Below the pieces are notes generated by a model. It saw only the letters and a program-made list of their open reading frames with translations. It did not search any database and was not told the origin of the DNA. A stretch of DNA of 64,000 nucleotides from Halomicrococcus gelatinilyticus (GTDB taxonomy: Archaea > Halobacteriota > Halobacteria > Halobacteriales > Haladaptataceae): assembly GCA_024227995.1 (NCBI GenBank), contig CP100465.1, forward strand, positions 1,054,001-1,118,000, read 5' to 3'. Within the stretch, counting starts at the first letter, position 1; the number at the start of each line of letters is the position of its first letter. Below, piece after piece: positions 24,707 to 33,539 of the stretch. Made by a program: the position numbers and the translations under genes.

Positions 24707-24829
24707 CGGCGTCCCGACCGGATTCGTCGACGGATAACGGTTGCGAACCGCTCGCGTCCAGGGCAATCTTCTCGCGATGCGTTCGATCGGAGGTCCGAAC
24801 GGAAACGCCGTCGAGCGACGGCGTCTCCA

Positions 24830-25513
24830 CTAGAGGACAGTCGGCAGTTCGGCGAGCGACTGGAGGATGTGAGTCGGCTCCGGGTCGCTCGCCGTCCGAC
24901 GCCGGTCGCCGTAGGGCACCCAGACGGTGTCGATGCCGAGGTCGTTCGCGCCGGCGACGTCGGTCCGGAGCGAGTCGCCGATCTTCAGCGTGCGGTCGGG
25001 GGTCACCCCGAGGTCGGCCAGTGCGCGCTCGAACGGCTCTCGCGCCGGCTTGACCCGGGGGACGTCGCTCCCGAACACGGTCGTCTCGAACCAGTCGCCG
25101 AGACCGACCGCGTCGAGACGGGTCTCGTGGGTGCGCGCCGGACCGTTGGTGACGAGCGCGCAGTCGTACGCCGCCGCCGCGTCCAGGGCCGTCCACGCGC
25201 CGGGGCGGAGCGACACGGCCTCGTGGTCGAGCGCGTCGCGGAACGCCCGTGCGAGCGCCGTCGCGTCCACGTCGACGCCGGCGGCCGCGGCAGCGGTCTC
25301 GAACACCCGTCGTTCGAAGGCTCCGGCGTCGATGGCCGTCGACCCGCTCCGGACCACCTCGGCCGCCCGTTCCAGCGTCGCCGGGTCACAGAACGGCTCG
25401 CGACCGACGGCGGCGCAGGCGGCCTCGAACGCGGCACCCGGCGGCTGGTCGTGCTCGACGAGCGTCCGGTCGAGGTCGAAGAGCAGGGCTTCGTACCCGT
25501 CGGAAGCGGTCAT
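24830..25513 (-). CDS. HAD-superfamily hydrolase
   Basis: Haloacid-dehalogenase-fold phosphatase-like enzyme, 227 residues. Motif I is LLFDLDRTLVE at the N-terminus (nucleophile Asp), motif II is ALVTNGP, and the motif III/IV region contains KPAREPFERAL and KIGDSLRTDVAGANDLGI. The substrate is unknown. The start at 25513 overlaps the stop of the upstream acetyltransferase gene as ATGA, which favours it over an in-frame ATG at 25540. Confidence 0.87.
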   Translation of the reverse strand: MTASDGYEALLFDLDRTLVEHDQPPGAAFEAACAAVGREPFCDPATLERAAEVVRSGSTAIDAGAFERRVFETAAAAAGVDVDATALARAFRDALDHEAVSLRPGAWTALDAAAAYDCALVTNGPARTHETRLDAVGLGDWFETTVFGSDVPRVKPAREPFERALADLGVTPDRTLKIGDSLRTDVAGANDLGIDTVWVPYGDRRRTASDPEPTHILQSLAELPTVL

Positions 25514-26142
25514 TCGTAGCCCTCGCTCGCGTCCCGCCACTCGTCGGCCAGCACGGCGTACCGCTCGACGTCACGGTACTTCCCGTCCGCGATGCGACAC
25601 TCCCTGGCCGTCCCCTCGTGGACGAAGCCCAGTCGGTCGAGGAGGCGCTGGGACGACTCGTTCTCGGCGAACGCCTCGGCCGCGACGCGGTGGAGCCCCA
25701 GCTGGTCGACGGCGTGGTCGACCAGCAGCGAGACGGCCTCCGTCGCGTAGCCCTCGCCGCGGTGGTCCTCGTCCAGCCAGTAGCTGAGCGTGCCCGAGAC
25801 GCGGTCGACGTCGAAGAGGTTGACTGCGCCGATCGGGACGACGGGGGCGTCGCCGGAACCGTCGGCGGTACCCCGCGACGGATCGTCCGCGCCGCCGAGC
25901 GCCGATTCGCTCGACGCCTCGCCGTCGGCGAGGCAGACGAGCAGGTTGAAGCTCGTCTCGTCGTCCGCCGTCGCCTCGACGAACGACTCGACGCGGCTCC
26001 GCGGCCACGGCGCGTCGAAGCCGAGCGTCCGGCGGAACGCCGGTTCGTTCCTGACGCGACCGAGGACGTCGACGTCGCGGTCGTCGCCGTCGACCGTCCG
26101 GAGGACCACGCGGTCCCCCCTGAGGAAGACGTGTCCTGGCAT
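25510..26142 (-). CDS. GNAT-family N-acetyltransferase (RimJ/RimL type)
   Basis: A 210-residue acetyltransferase. RVRNEPAFRRTLG at the N-terminal third, SYWLDEDHRGEGYATEAVSLLVDHAV (acetyl-CoA-binding loop with RGEGYA) and EAFAENESSQRLLDRLGFVHEG towards the C-terminus are the typical RimJ/RimL pattern. These enzymes acetylate protein N-termini or small molecules; the substrate here is not evident. A low-complexity loop of about 30 residues interrupts the domain near 75-100. Translationally coupled to the HAD gene. Confidence 0.88.
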   Translation of the reverse strand: MPGHVFLRGDRVVLRTVDGDDRDVDVLGRVRNEPAFRRTLGFDAPWPRSRVESFVEATADDETSFNLLVCLADGEASSESALGGADDPSRGTADGSGDAPVVPIGAVNLFDVDRVSGTLSYWLDEDHRGEGYATEAVSLLVDHAVDQLGLHRVAAEAFAENESSQRLLDRLGFVHEGTARECRIADGKYRDVERYAVLADEWRDASEGYE

Positions 26143-26246
26143 ACGTCCCGACCGAGGGACGTGCGGGCCATAGTGATTTGGAGAACTTTCGTTCCCCGGG
26201 CGCGCGACCAGAACGTATTCCCGCCGGGAGCGCTGAGACCGACCGT

Positions 26247-27170
26247 ATGGAGGGCCCGGAGGAGCACCCCGACGACGCTCGCACGGAGCGACCGCGGTTC
26301 GACGTCGACGGCGACTCGTTCGGCGGGCTGGCGGACGCCACGCGCCTCGCCATCCTGGACGTCCTGGCCCGGACCGACGGCGCGGTCGCGTACGCCGACC
26401 TGTTCGACCGGACGCCGGTCGAGGACAAGGGCCGGTTCAACTACCACCTGCGGCAGTTGCGCGACCGGTACGTCCGACAGGACGAGGACGGGTACGCGCT
26501 CACCCAGTCGGGGGCGTGGGCCTCGAACCTCCTCGCCGCCGGCGTGCTCGACGACGCGGTCGACCGGCCGTTCCGCGAGGTCGACGCCGTCTGCGGTCGC
26601 TGTGGCACCGCGGCCGTCGAGATGGGGTACCGCGACGGCGAAGGCGTCGTGCGGTGCCGGGACTGCGACGAGCGGCTCACCCGGTTCGACTTCCCGTCCG
26701 GCGCTGCGGCCGACCTCCCGCTCGACGCGTTCGCCGACGCGTACGACCGACGCACGCGGGCGTACGTCGGCCTCGCGGACGACGGCGTCTGCCCGTTCTG
26801 CGGCCACGAGACGACGACCGAACTCCGGCCCGGGGCCGCACGGCGACCGGACGGGCTCCCCGTCGTCTGCGAGTGCTCGCGCTGCTCGGCGGGGCTGGCG
26901 GCCCCGCTCGGCCTCGTCCTCGCGAACCGGTCGCGGGTCGCGGCGGCGCTCCACGACCGCGGCGTCGACCCCGACGGGGGCCGGTTCTGGGAGCAGCCGT
27001 GGTGTACGTTCTCCGCGCCGACGGTCCACGGGACGGACCCGCTGGTCGTCGCACTCGAAGTGGAGGCAGACGACGCGATGGAGGGTGAGGACGGGACGGG
27101 TGACGCGGACGGCGGGACGGTGCGGTTCCTGGTGGACGCGGCCGTCGAACTGGTGGCGATAGAGCGCTGA
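26247..27170 (+). CDS. ArsR-like HTH protein with two zinc ribbons
   Basis: A 307-residue putative transcription regulator. A winged-helix domain occupies about residues 22-95 (LADATRLAILDVLART ... FNYHLRQLRDRYVRQDEDGYALTQ). It is followed by two four-cysteine zinc ribbons (C116xxC119 with C137xxC140; C182xxC185 with C208/C210/C213). The Asp/Glu-rich tail is generic for halophiles. This combination is common in haloarchaeal ArsR/DUF7351-type proteins of unknown targets. It starts 105 bases from the divergent GNAT gene. Confidence 0.82.
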   Translation: MEGPEEHPDDARTERPRFDVDGDSFGGLADATRLAILDVLARTDGAVAYADLFDRTPVEDKGRFNYHLRQLRDRYVRQDEDGYALTQSGAWASNLLAAGVLDDAVDRPFREVDAVCGRCGTAAVEMGYRDGEGVVRCRDCDERLTRFDFPSGAAADLPLDAFADAYDRRTRAYVGLADDGVCPFCGHETTTELRPGAARRPDGLPVVCECSRCSAGLAAPLGLVLANRSRVAAALHDRGVDPDGGRFWEQPWCTFSAPTVHGTDPLVVALEVEADDAMEGEDGTGDADGGTVRFLVDAAVELVAIER

Positions 27171-27199
27171 GAGGGGCGCAGTCGCCGAAGAACGGTTTC

Positions 27200-28084
27200 T
27201 CAGTGGTGGAGCTGTTCGGGGACGGGACTCTCCTCGTGACGCAGTCGCTCGACGAGCGACCGCATGGCGTCCTCGTCCATCCCGTCGTAGCGCTCGGCCG
27301 CGTCGAGCACCATCGCGACCAGCTTCGGGTCGCCCGGGCTGACGACGCTCGTCATCCCCGTCGCGGCGGCGTAGTCGAACCGCTCCCGTATCTCGGTGGG
27401 CGTGTCGACCGGCTCGTACCAGTTCGCGTACGGGCGGTCCTCGGCGGGCAGTTCGTCGGTCGGCGGCCACGGTCCCTTCGCGAAGGCCTTGATGCCGAGC
27501 GTGCCGACGTCGAGGTCGTCGGCGCGCTCCAGCACCGCCTCGTAGTCGTGCTCGTCGTCGTCCTTGCCGGCGACGACCGGGTTCATGGGGAACATCACGG
27601 TCGCCAGGTCGTCGATGCGGTCGAGGGCGTCCAGGATGAGGTCGGGGTCGCCGTGGCTCGTCAGACCGACGTGGTCGACGAGCCCCTCCGACTTCGCGTC
27701 GCGGATGGCTTCGAGCGCGCCGCCCCCGCCCGTGATGGTGTCCAGTTCCGACTCGTACTCCAGGCCGTGGACCTGGTAGAGGTCGATGGTGTCGACGCCG
27801 AGGCGGTCGAGCGACCGTTCGAGCTTCCGCCGCGCCCCCTCGTACTCCCGTTCCTGCGTCTTGCAGCCGAGGAATATCTCCTCGCGGTGCTGGCGCAGCT
27901 TCGGCCCGAGCTTGAGCTCCGCGTCCCCGTAGGTCGGGGCGACGTCGAAGTGGTTGACGCCGTGGTCGAGCAGGAGTTCGACCATCTGGTTCGCGCCCTC
28001 CTGTTCGAGCCAGTTGAGCGCGATGGCGCCGAAGGTCATGACGGTGCTGTCGTGGCCGGTCTCGCCCAGAGCACGTGTCTCCAT
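27200..28084 (-). CDS. Aldo/keto reductase
   Basis: NAD(P)H-dependent oxidoreductase with a TIM barrel, 294 residues. Catalytic elements are visible: HFDVAPTYGDAE (Asp and Tyr), FLGCKTQ (Lys) and DLYQVHGLE (His). The nucleotide-binding C-terminal part carries GIKAFAKGPW and TSVVSPGDPKLVAMVL. The substrate is unknown. A TATA-like TTTATG on the minus strand near 28108-28115 lies about 25 bp before the ATG. Confidence 0.9.
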   Translation of the reverse strand: METRALGETGHDSTVMTFGAIALNWLEQEGANQMVELLLDHGVNHFDVAPTYGDAELKLGPKLRQHREEIFLGCKTQEREYEGARRKLERSLDRLGVDTIDLYQVHGLEYESELDTITGGGGALEAIRDAKSEGLVDHVGLTSHGDPDLILDALDRIDDLATVMFPMNPVVAGKDDDEHDYEAVLERADDLDVGTLGIKAFAKGPWPPTDELPAEDRPYANWYEPVDTPTEIRERFDYAAATGMTSVVSPGDPKLVAMVLDAAERYDGMDEDAMRSLVERLRHEESPVPEQLHH

Positions 28085-28153
28085 ACCGCGGTGGTCGATT
28101 TCGGTTCACATAAACGATGCGTCCGCCCTCACGTCCGTCACAGAGTCGCGCCG

Positions 28154-28672
28154 CTATCCCTCCGACCGGTGCGGTGACGCTACGCCTTCCGCCCGCCGCT
28201 TGACGCCGAGCAGCATCTTCCGCGTCATCAGGAACGCCGGCAGTTCGATGAGAGCAAGCAGCGCCGGCCAGCGCGGCGACCACTCGACCCGCGCACGGTT
28301 CCGCGTGAGCAGTCGCGTCCGCCCGCCGGGGAGCGGTTCGAGAGCGAAGACCCAGGTGAGCTTTCCGCCGGGGAACGCCTCCGGAACGGTGACGAGCGCC
28401 CGCTCGGGGGCGACCGTCTCGACGAGGAGGTCGCCGCCGCCCAGCGGGATGGTCTCGCCGGCGTCGAGGTGCTGGTGCTCCGGCAGGAGTTCGTCCGCGC
28501 TCGGGGCGTCGAGCACGCCGAAGACGACGTCGAGCCAGTCGTAGCTGTAGAGCCCGCCGCGGGCGGCCCCCATCTGGACGAGCCACGGCCGGACGACGGC
28601 ATACCCGCCGAGGAGCGCGAGGCCGACGGCGGCGACGCGCCGCGGCGTTACGGTCCGTTCGCTGGTGGTCAT
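28154..28672 (-). CDS. SRPBCC-like protein with N-terminal membrane helix
   Basis: A 172-residue protein of unknown function. An N-terminal hydrophobic segment ([20 protein letters not shown]) is followed by a lipid/hydrophobic-ligand-binding-like region with [15 protein letters not shown] and [22 protein letters not shown], as seen in SRPBCC (START-like) proteins. The C-terminal helix [25 protein letters not shown] is amphipathic. It converges with the aldo/keto reductase in the same direction and is divergent from fni. Confidence 0.65.
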   Translation of the reverse strand: MTTSERTVTPRRVAAVGLALLGGYAVVRPWLVQMGAARGGLYSYDWLDVVFGVLDAPSADELLPEHQHLDAGETIPLGGGDLLVETVAPERALVTVPEAFPGGKLTWVFALEPLPGGRTRLLTRNRARVEWSPRWPALLALIELPAFLMTRKMLLGVKRRAEGVASPHRSEG

Positions 28673-28797
28673 CGACGATGGTGTTCGCTCGCGACGGACG
28701 TGGGTGCGTCGGGCACCCGACGGTAGCCATCGATTCGGAGAGTTCGGGTCTCGTCCAGAACCGGGTAGTTGATTGGGCGCGTTCGAAAAGTGACGAT

Positions 28798-29859
28798 ATG
28801 GAACCCGAGACGTCCGACCGGAAGGACGATCACATCGACATCATCCTCGAAGAAGACGTCGAGACGGCGGGGAGCGGCTTCATCGACGTCCAGCTGGTCC
28901 ACGAAGCGCTCCCGGAGATGCACCGGGGCGAGATCGACACCACAGTCGACTTCTGTGGCCACGAACTCGCCGCGCCGATCGTCATCGAGAGCATGACCGG
29001 CGGGCATTCCAACACGACGAAGATCAACCGGGCGCTGGCGGAAGCCGCCCAGGAGACGGGCATCGCGATGGGCGTCGGCAGCCAGCGGGCAGGACTGGAG
29101 GAACCGGACGACGAGGCACTCATGGAGTCGTTCACCGTCGTCCGGGACGTCGCGCCCGACGCATTCCTCTACGGGAACATCGGCGCCGCACAGCTCGCGG
29201 AGTACGGCGTCGAGGGCGTCGAGCGGGCGGTCGAAATGATCGACGCCGACGCGATGGCGATCCACCTCAACTTCCTGCAGGAGGCCGCCCAGCCCGAGGG
29301 CGACGTCGACGCGCGCGGCTGTCTCGCCGAAATCGAGACGGTGGCAAGCGAGCTCAGCGTCCCCGTCATCGTCAAGGAGACCGGGAACGGCCTCTCGCGC
29401 AGCACGGCGCGGCGGCTCACCGAGGCCGGCGTCGACGTGCTCGACGTCGCGGGGAAGGGCGGGACCACGTGGTCCGGCGTCGAAGCCTACCGTGCCGCCG
29501 CCGCCGGCGCCGACCGCCACGCGAAGATCGGCGAGCGGTTCCGGAGCTGGGGGATCCCGACGGCCGTCAGCACGATCGAGGCGGCGGACGTCAACCCGTG
29601 CGTCGTCGCCAGCGGCGGGGTCCGGTCCGGCCTCGACGTCGCGAAGGCCATCGCGCTCGGCGCGCGGGCGGGCGGGCTGGCGAAACCCTTCCTGCAGCCC
29701 GCGGGCACGGGGACCGACGCGGTCGTCGGCCTGATCGAGGACCTGACGGCCGAACTGGAGACGGCGATGTTCGTCTCCGGGTCGGAGTCGGTCGACGAAC
29801 TGCGGACCGCGGACTACGTCCTGCTGGGCCGAACCAGGGAGTTCCTCGAACAGTGTTGA
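28798..29859 (+). CDS. fni: Type 2 isopentenyl-diphosphate delta-isomerase
   Basis: FMN- and NAD(P)H-dependent isomerase interconverting IPP and DMAPP, the entry to archaeal isoprenoid lipids. 353 residues, standard length. Typical segments: RKDDHIDI at the N-terminus, [57 protein letters not shown] and the FMN-phosphate site [19 protein letters not shown]. The ATG at 28798 begins [12 protein letters not shown]. Confidence 0.96.
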   Translation: MEPETSDRKDDHIDIILEEDVETAGSGFIDVQLVHEALPEMHRGEIDTTVDFCGHELAAPIVIESMTGGHSNTTKINRALAEAAQETGIAMGVGSQRAGLEEPDDEALMESFTVVRDVAPDAFLYGNIGAAQLAEYGVEGVERAVEMIDADAMAIHLNFLQEAAQPEGDVDARGCLAEIETVASELSVPVIVKETGNGLSRSTARRLTEAGVDVLDVAGKGGTTWSGVEAYRAAAAGADRHAKIGERFRSWGIPTAVSTIEAADVNPCVVASGGVRSGLDVAKAIALGARAGGLAKPFLQPAGTGTDAVVGLIEDLTAELETAMFVSGSESVDELRTADYVLLGRTREFLEQC

Positions 29860-29895
29860 GCCGGTCGGCGGCCGCGGGCGTCCGCGCGTAGGTCG

Positions 29896-29945
29896 TTCAG
29901 CGCTCGTCGACAGGTCATCATTCAGCGCTCGTCGACAGGTCATCA
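29896..29945. repeat. 25-bp perfect tandem duplication
   Basis: TTCAGCGCTCGTCGACAGGTCATCA occurs twice head to tail (29896-29920 and 29921-29945) in the gap after fni. No function is evident. Such an exact tandem copy suggests a recent slippage event. Confidence 0.95.
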
Positions 29946-30041
29946 GGGCGAGGGGCGGTGCCCGCGACCGAGGAGCGAGGGCGACCGTCGCGGTCCGCCA
30001 CCCGCACTCGATTTTATGAGTGTTGAATCAGAAGGGACCGT

Positions 30042-30275
30042 ATGGACGACGTCGACTTCGACGAACTCGTGGCATCGATGACGCTCCGCGAGGAGAACGA
30101 GGCGATCAAGAGCTACCAGAACACGGTGGCGATCGCCTGCCCGGCCTGCGACACGCCGTTCGACGACCTCGTCGTGTGCAAGGAGAATCCGACGAGCCTC
30201 AACCTCTCGAAGCAACTGGACCTGTGCGTGGGGACGGCGGACGAGAAGGCGCTCATCTTCACGCACAAGAAGTAA
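30042..30275 (+). CDS. Small CxxC protein, haloarchaeal, unknown function (DUF7385-like)
   Basis: A 77-residue acidic protein with one zinc-knuckle-like CPACDTPFDDLVVC and a further cysteine at DLCVGTADE. The C-terminal EKALIFTHKK is notable. It resembles small single-domain haloarchaeal proteins of unknown function. A TATA-like GATTTTATG at about 30010-30018 sits 24-32 bp before the ATG, predicting a leaderless mRNA, which supports this being a real gene. Confidence 0.75.
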   Translation: MDDVDFDELVASMTLREENEAIKSYQNTVAIACPACDTPFDDLVVCKENPTSLNLSKQLDLCVGTADEKALIFTHKK

Positions 30276-30754
30276 GCGGACCAGTCACCGGGCGCAGGGC
30301 ACACCGTCCAGTTCGACCGACGGTGAGCGTCGGGGAGCGCGACGGACGTGTCCGCTGGTCGGCGTCGAGTGCGTGACCCGGATAGCACCGCTGTCTCGGA
30401 CGTCGTCCTCCCTGGACTCCGCGAGTGGCGTAGAAACGACGGCTGTCGCACGGCGAGATGTCGCCCGGAACACTAACTTCCAGCCTCATCCCGGGGCAGC
30501 GTGCCGCGTCGGCTGGCAAACCCTCGTGCCGGGCGGGTGGACTGCGCGCCACCGGACGGGTCGCGCTACGGGCGACCGAAACTGCGGGTCGATGTCGCGC
30601 ACCCGGGTTCTCCGCGCGTTCATCGCGCCCAAGACGGGCGTGCTCGGGCGGGGACTTGAGGTGCGCACCCGAACGTAGTGGTTCGACCAGTTAAGACCTT
30701 CCGGGGTTCGACGACGTTCCGCGGCGACGCGTCGAGGGGCAGTGAAGAACGGGT
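30276..30754. other. 479-bp interval without a recognised gene
   Basis: Convergent gap between the CxxC gene and the lipid reductase. I looked for RNase P RNA (GAGGAAAGTCC-type core) and SRP RNA signatures and found neither. Several GC hairpins are present, for example GTCGC/GCGAC and GACC/GGTC around 30567-30592. A TATA-like element is visible on the minus strand around 30688-30695. An unannotated non-coding RNA remains possible but unsupported. Confidence 0.3.
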
Positions 30755-32128
30755 TCAGACGGTGTACTCGGACTCGGGCAACTGGACGTACCCGCCGTTG
30801 CGGAAGCCGTACTTCGTCTTCTTGTACGTCGCGGCGAGCTTCGCGCCGCGGACGCCCGAGGAGAGCTTGGTGTTGATGACGCTTCCCCCGTCGTCGCCGG
30901 GAAGCAGGTTGTCGACCATCGAGAACGCGCGGTCCCAGTCGTCCGGACTGTAGTCGGCGACGATGTCGGCGAACGAGACGTTGCGGAGGATTTCGTCGCC
31001 GATGGCCGCCTTCCACTCGTCGTTGTACGACGCCAGCGAGTCGGTGGCGGCGAGTTCGCCGGCGATCTTCCCGGTGCGGACGGCGACGTGGTAGCCGCCC
31101 TCGTGGAACGCGCTGGTGGTCCCCATCGCACCGCCGGCGACGGCGATGCCCGCGCCGGTCGGCGAGTCGATGGGACGGGTCGAAGAGATGGCGTAGGTCT
31201 CGGTGCCGCCGGACTTCCCGCGACCCTCCACGATGGGGAAGTCGCGCTCGACGTCGTACTCGTCGCCGTACTCGCGTTCGAGCAGGCGGCGGACGTACTC
31301 GCCGCCGCGGGGGATGCGCTCGTCGTCGGGGCGCAGCAGGTCGTAGTCCTCGCGGTCCTCGACGGCGTCGACGTCCATCCCGATGGGCATCGTCAGCCCG
31401 ACGCGGGCGACCGTGCCGTCGTTCGGGAACACCCACGGGTACGCCGTCTCGCCCGGCATGACGCCCCACCAGAACTTCAGCGTCGACGGCTCGAACAGTT
31501 CCTCGGGGAACTCGCGGTACTCCTGGTAGGCGATGTGGTTCGCCTCGGGCGGCGAGAGGTGCTCGCTCGCCGACCGACCGTCTGGAAGAAACTGGTCGAG
31601 GGCGTCCAGGGTCACCTGGCGCTGGGGGCCGTCGGCGAGCACGAGGTACTCGGCGGCCACGTCCTCGCCGTCCGCGAGGGCGACGGTGTGACGGTACCGG
31701 GCGTCGAGGTCCGTGTCGACGCCCCTGACGCCGACGCCGACGCGGTACTCTGCGCCGGCCGCCTCGGCGCGCTCGCGGAACCAGTCGTCCAGCCGGGCGC
31801 GGTGGAAGGTGAACCCGAACTTCGGGTAGCTGGCCTCGATGCCGGTGCTGTCGAGGACGCAGGACTCGTTCGGACCGAGGAACTCGACCCGGTCGAGTTC
31901 CTGCAGGACCACCTCGTCCGGGACGTCGCGGTAGTCCTCGTCCATGATGTCCACCCAGTAGTCGAGCATCCCCGCGGCGTCGGTCGAGTCCGGCCCCAGG
32001 ACCTCGCGGTCGGCCCGCGGGACGCCTTTCTCCAGGACGACCGTGTCGGCCCCACGCTCGGCAGCCTGCTCCGCCGCTGCCATCCCGGCCGGGCCACCCC
32101 CGACGATAGCTACGTCGAAACGCTCCAT
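30755..32128 (-). CDS. Geranylgeranyl reductase-family FAD oxidoreductase
   Basis: A 457-residue flavoprotein probably saturating isoprenoid chains of membrane lipids or quinones. The FAD dinucleotide motif VAIVGGGPAGMAAAEQA is at the N-terminus (residues 6-22). A second FAD motif, GAGIAVAGGAMGTTSAFHEGG, lies near residues 326-346. The substrate-domain landmark PEANHIAYQEY and the YPWVFPNDG segment with Trp fit the GGR family. A TATA-like element (minus strand, about 32152-32163) precedes the ATG at 32128. Confidence 0.88.
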   Translation of the reverse strand: MERFDVAIVGGGPAGMAAAEQAAERGADTVVLEKGVPRADREVLGPDSTDAAGMLDYWVDIMDEDYRDVPDEVVLQELDRVEFLGPNESCVLDSTGIEASYPKFGFTFHRARLDDWFRERAEAAGAEYRVGVGVRGVDTDLDARYRHTVALADGEDVAAEYLVLADGPQRQVTLDALDQFLPDGRSASEHLSPPEANHIAYQEYREFPEELFEPSTLKFWWGVMPGETAYPWVFPNDGTVARVGLTMPIGMDVDAVEDREDYDLLRPDDERIPRGGEYVRRLLEREYGDEYDVERDFPIVEGRGKSGGTETYAISSTRPIDSPTGAGIAVAGGAMGTTSAFHEGGYHVAVRTGKIAGELAATDSLASYNDEWKAAIGDEILRNVSFADIVADYSPDDWDRAFSMVDNLLPGDDGGSVINTKLSSGVRGAKLAATYKKTKYGFRNGGYVQLPESEYTV

Positions 32129-32257
32129 ATCACTAGCCTACTCGACAAAGGGTACTAAATTCTTGACCTTCTGCGCTGGCACTGATGCTCCACTGGGCCC
32201 TCTCTGACCCAGTCGTCGACGTCCGGACCCTCCTGGCCACGCCAACCCATCGCACCG

Positions 32258-33487
32258 ATGACCGGATTCGGAACCTTTGAATCGACCCCCCTGAAACTGT
32301 ACTCCGTGTCTCGGCGTAGTCTCTTCGTCTCGCTCAGTTCGATGGTCTTCCTGGTGAACTTCGCCCGGGTGGTGTTCGCGCCGCTCGTGGAACCGCTGAA
32401 GGCGGCGTTCACCGTCGGCGACGCCACCGTCGGACTGATCGCGACGCTCGCGTGGCTCGGGAGCGCGCTCCCCCGCATCCCGACGGGCTACCTGCTCACG
32501 CGGGTCCCGCGCCACCATGTCGTCCTCGCGACGGGCGGCGTGCTCACCGTCGCCGCCGGCTTCACGGCGGTGGCGGAATCCATCGCGGTGCTCGGCCTCG
32601 GTGCGTTCCTGATGGGGCTGGCCAGCGGCGCGTACTTCATCGCCGCGAACCCGCTGGTGAGCGAGCTCTACCCCGAGCGCGTCGGACGGGCCATCGGCAT
32701 CCACGGCACCGCGAGCCAGACCGCGGCCGTTGCCGCGCCGCTGTTCGTCGGGGCCGTCCTCGCGCAGACCGGCGTCGCCGGGTGGCGGCTCGTCATGGGC
32801 ACCATCGGCGTCGCGGCGGCGGTCGCGACCGTCGTCCTCTTCGTCGTCGCGCGGCGCACCGACCTCCCGGAGGCGGGAACGGCCGACCGCGCGCTGCTCG
32901 CCGCGCTACGCCGCCAGTGGCCCATCATCCTCAGCGGCGTCGCCATCATCGGCGCGACGGGGTTCGTCTGGAACGGGCTGTTCAACTTCTACCCGACCTA
33001 CCTGGAGACGAAGGGGCTCGCCCCCGGCACGGCGCGGACGATGCTCACCGTCGTCTTCGCCACGGGCGTCCCGGCGTTCTGGGTGACGGGGCGACTCGCC
33101 GACCGCGTGCCCCACGTCCCGCTCATGCTCGCCATCCTCGGCGGGTTCGTCACCTGCCTGTTCGCCATCGTCGCCGTCGACGGCTTCGTCGCCATCCTCG
33201 CCGTGACCGCCGTGCTGGGCTACGTCATCCACAGCCTCTTCCCGGCGCTGGACACGTACATGCTCGACTCGCTGCCGGACGAGAACCGCGCCAGCGCCTA
33301 CGCCCTCTACAGCGGGACGATGATGATCGTGCAGGCGAGCGGCAGTTCCGTCGTCGGCGCGCTGAGCGGCACCTACGCGTTCGACGCCATCTTCCAGACG
33401 TTCGGCGTCGGCCTCGTCGCCATCCTCGGCGTGCTCCTCGCGCTGCACTCGCTCGACCGGTTGCCGACCGAGGCCGCGACCGGATAG
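32258..33487 (+). CDS. MFS transporter
   Basis: A 409-residue major facilitator with 12 predicted helices, substrate unknown. The loop 2-3 motif appears as ALPRIPTGYLLTRVPRHHVV and the second-half equivalent as VTGRLADRVPH. A transport-type helix pair is seen in GLASGAYFIAANPLVSELYPERVGRAIG. An in-frame GTG at 32306 (residue 17) is an alternative start; the first 16 residues are not conserved-looking. Confidence 0.88.
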   Translation: MTGFGTFESTPLKLYSVSRRSLFVSLSSMVFLVNFARVVFAPLVEPLKAAFTVGDATVGLIATLAWLGSALPRIPTGYLLTRVPRHHVVLATGGVLTVAAGFTAVAESIAVLGLGAFLMGLASGAYFIAANPLVSELYPERVGRAIGIHGTASQTAAVAAPLFVGAVLAQTGVAGWRLVMGTIGVAAAVATVVLFVVARRTDLPEAGTADRALLAALRRQWPIILSGVAIIGATGFVWNGLFNFYPTYLETKGLAPGTARTMLTVVFATGVPAFWVTGRLADRVPHVPLMLAILGGFVTCLFAIVAVDGFVAILAVTAVLGYVIHSLFPALDTYMLDSLPDENRASAYALYSGTMMIVQASGSSVVGALSGTYAFDAIFQTFGVGLVAILGVLLALHSLDRLPTEAATG

Positions 33488-33539
33488 AAGCGTTCCGCGT
33501 TCGCTCCCTTTTTGACGGCGCTCTCCTAACCCATCCCCG

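Noticed and set aside
30276..30754. Possible RNase P RNA or SRP RNA
   Set aside because: The conserved core sequences (GAGGAAAGTCC type, or the SRP helix 8 GGAA/AGCA motif) are absent on both strands.
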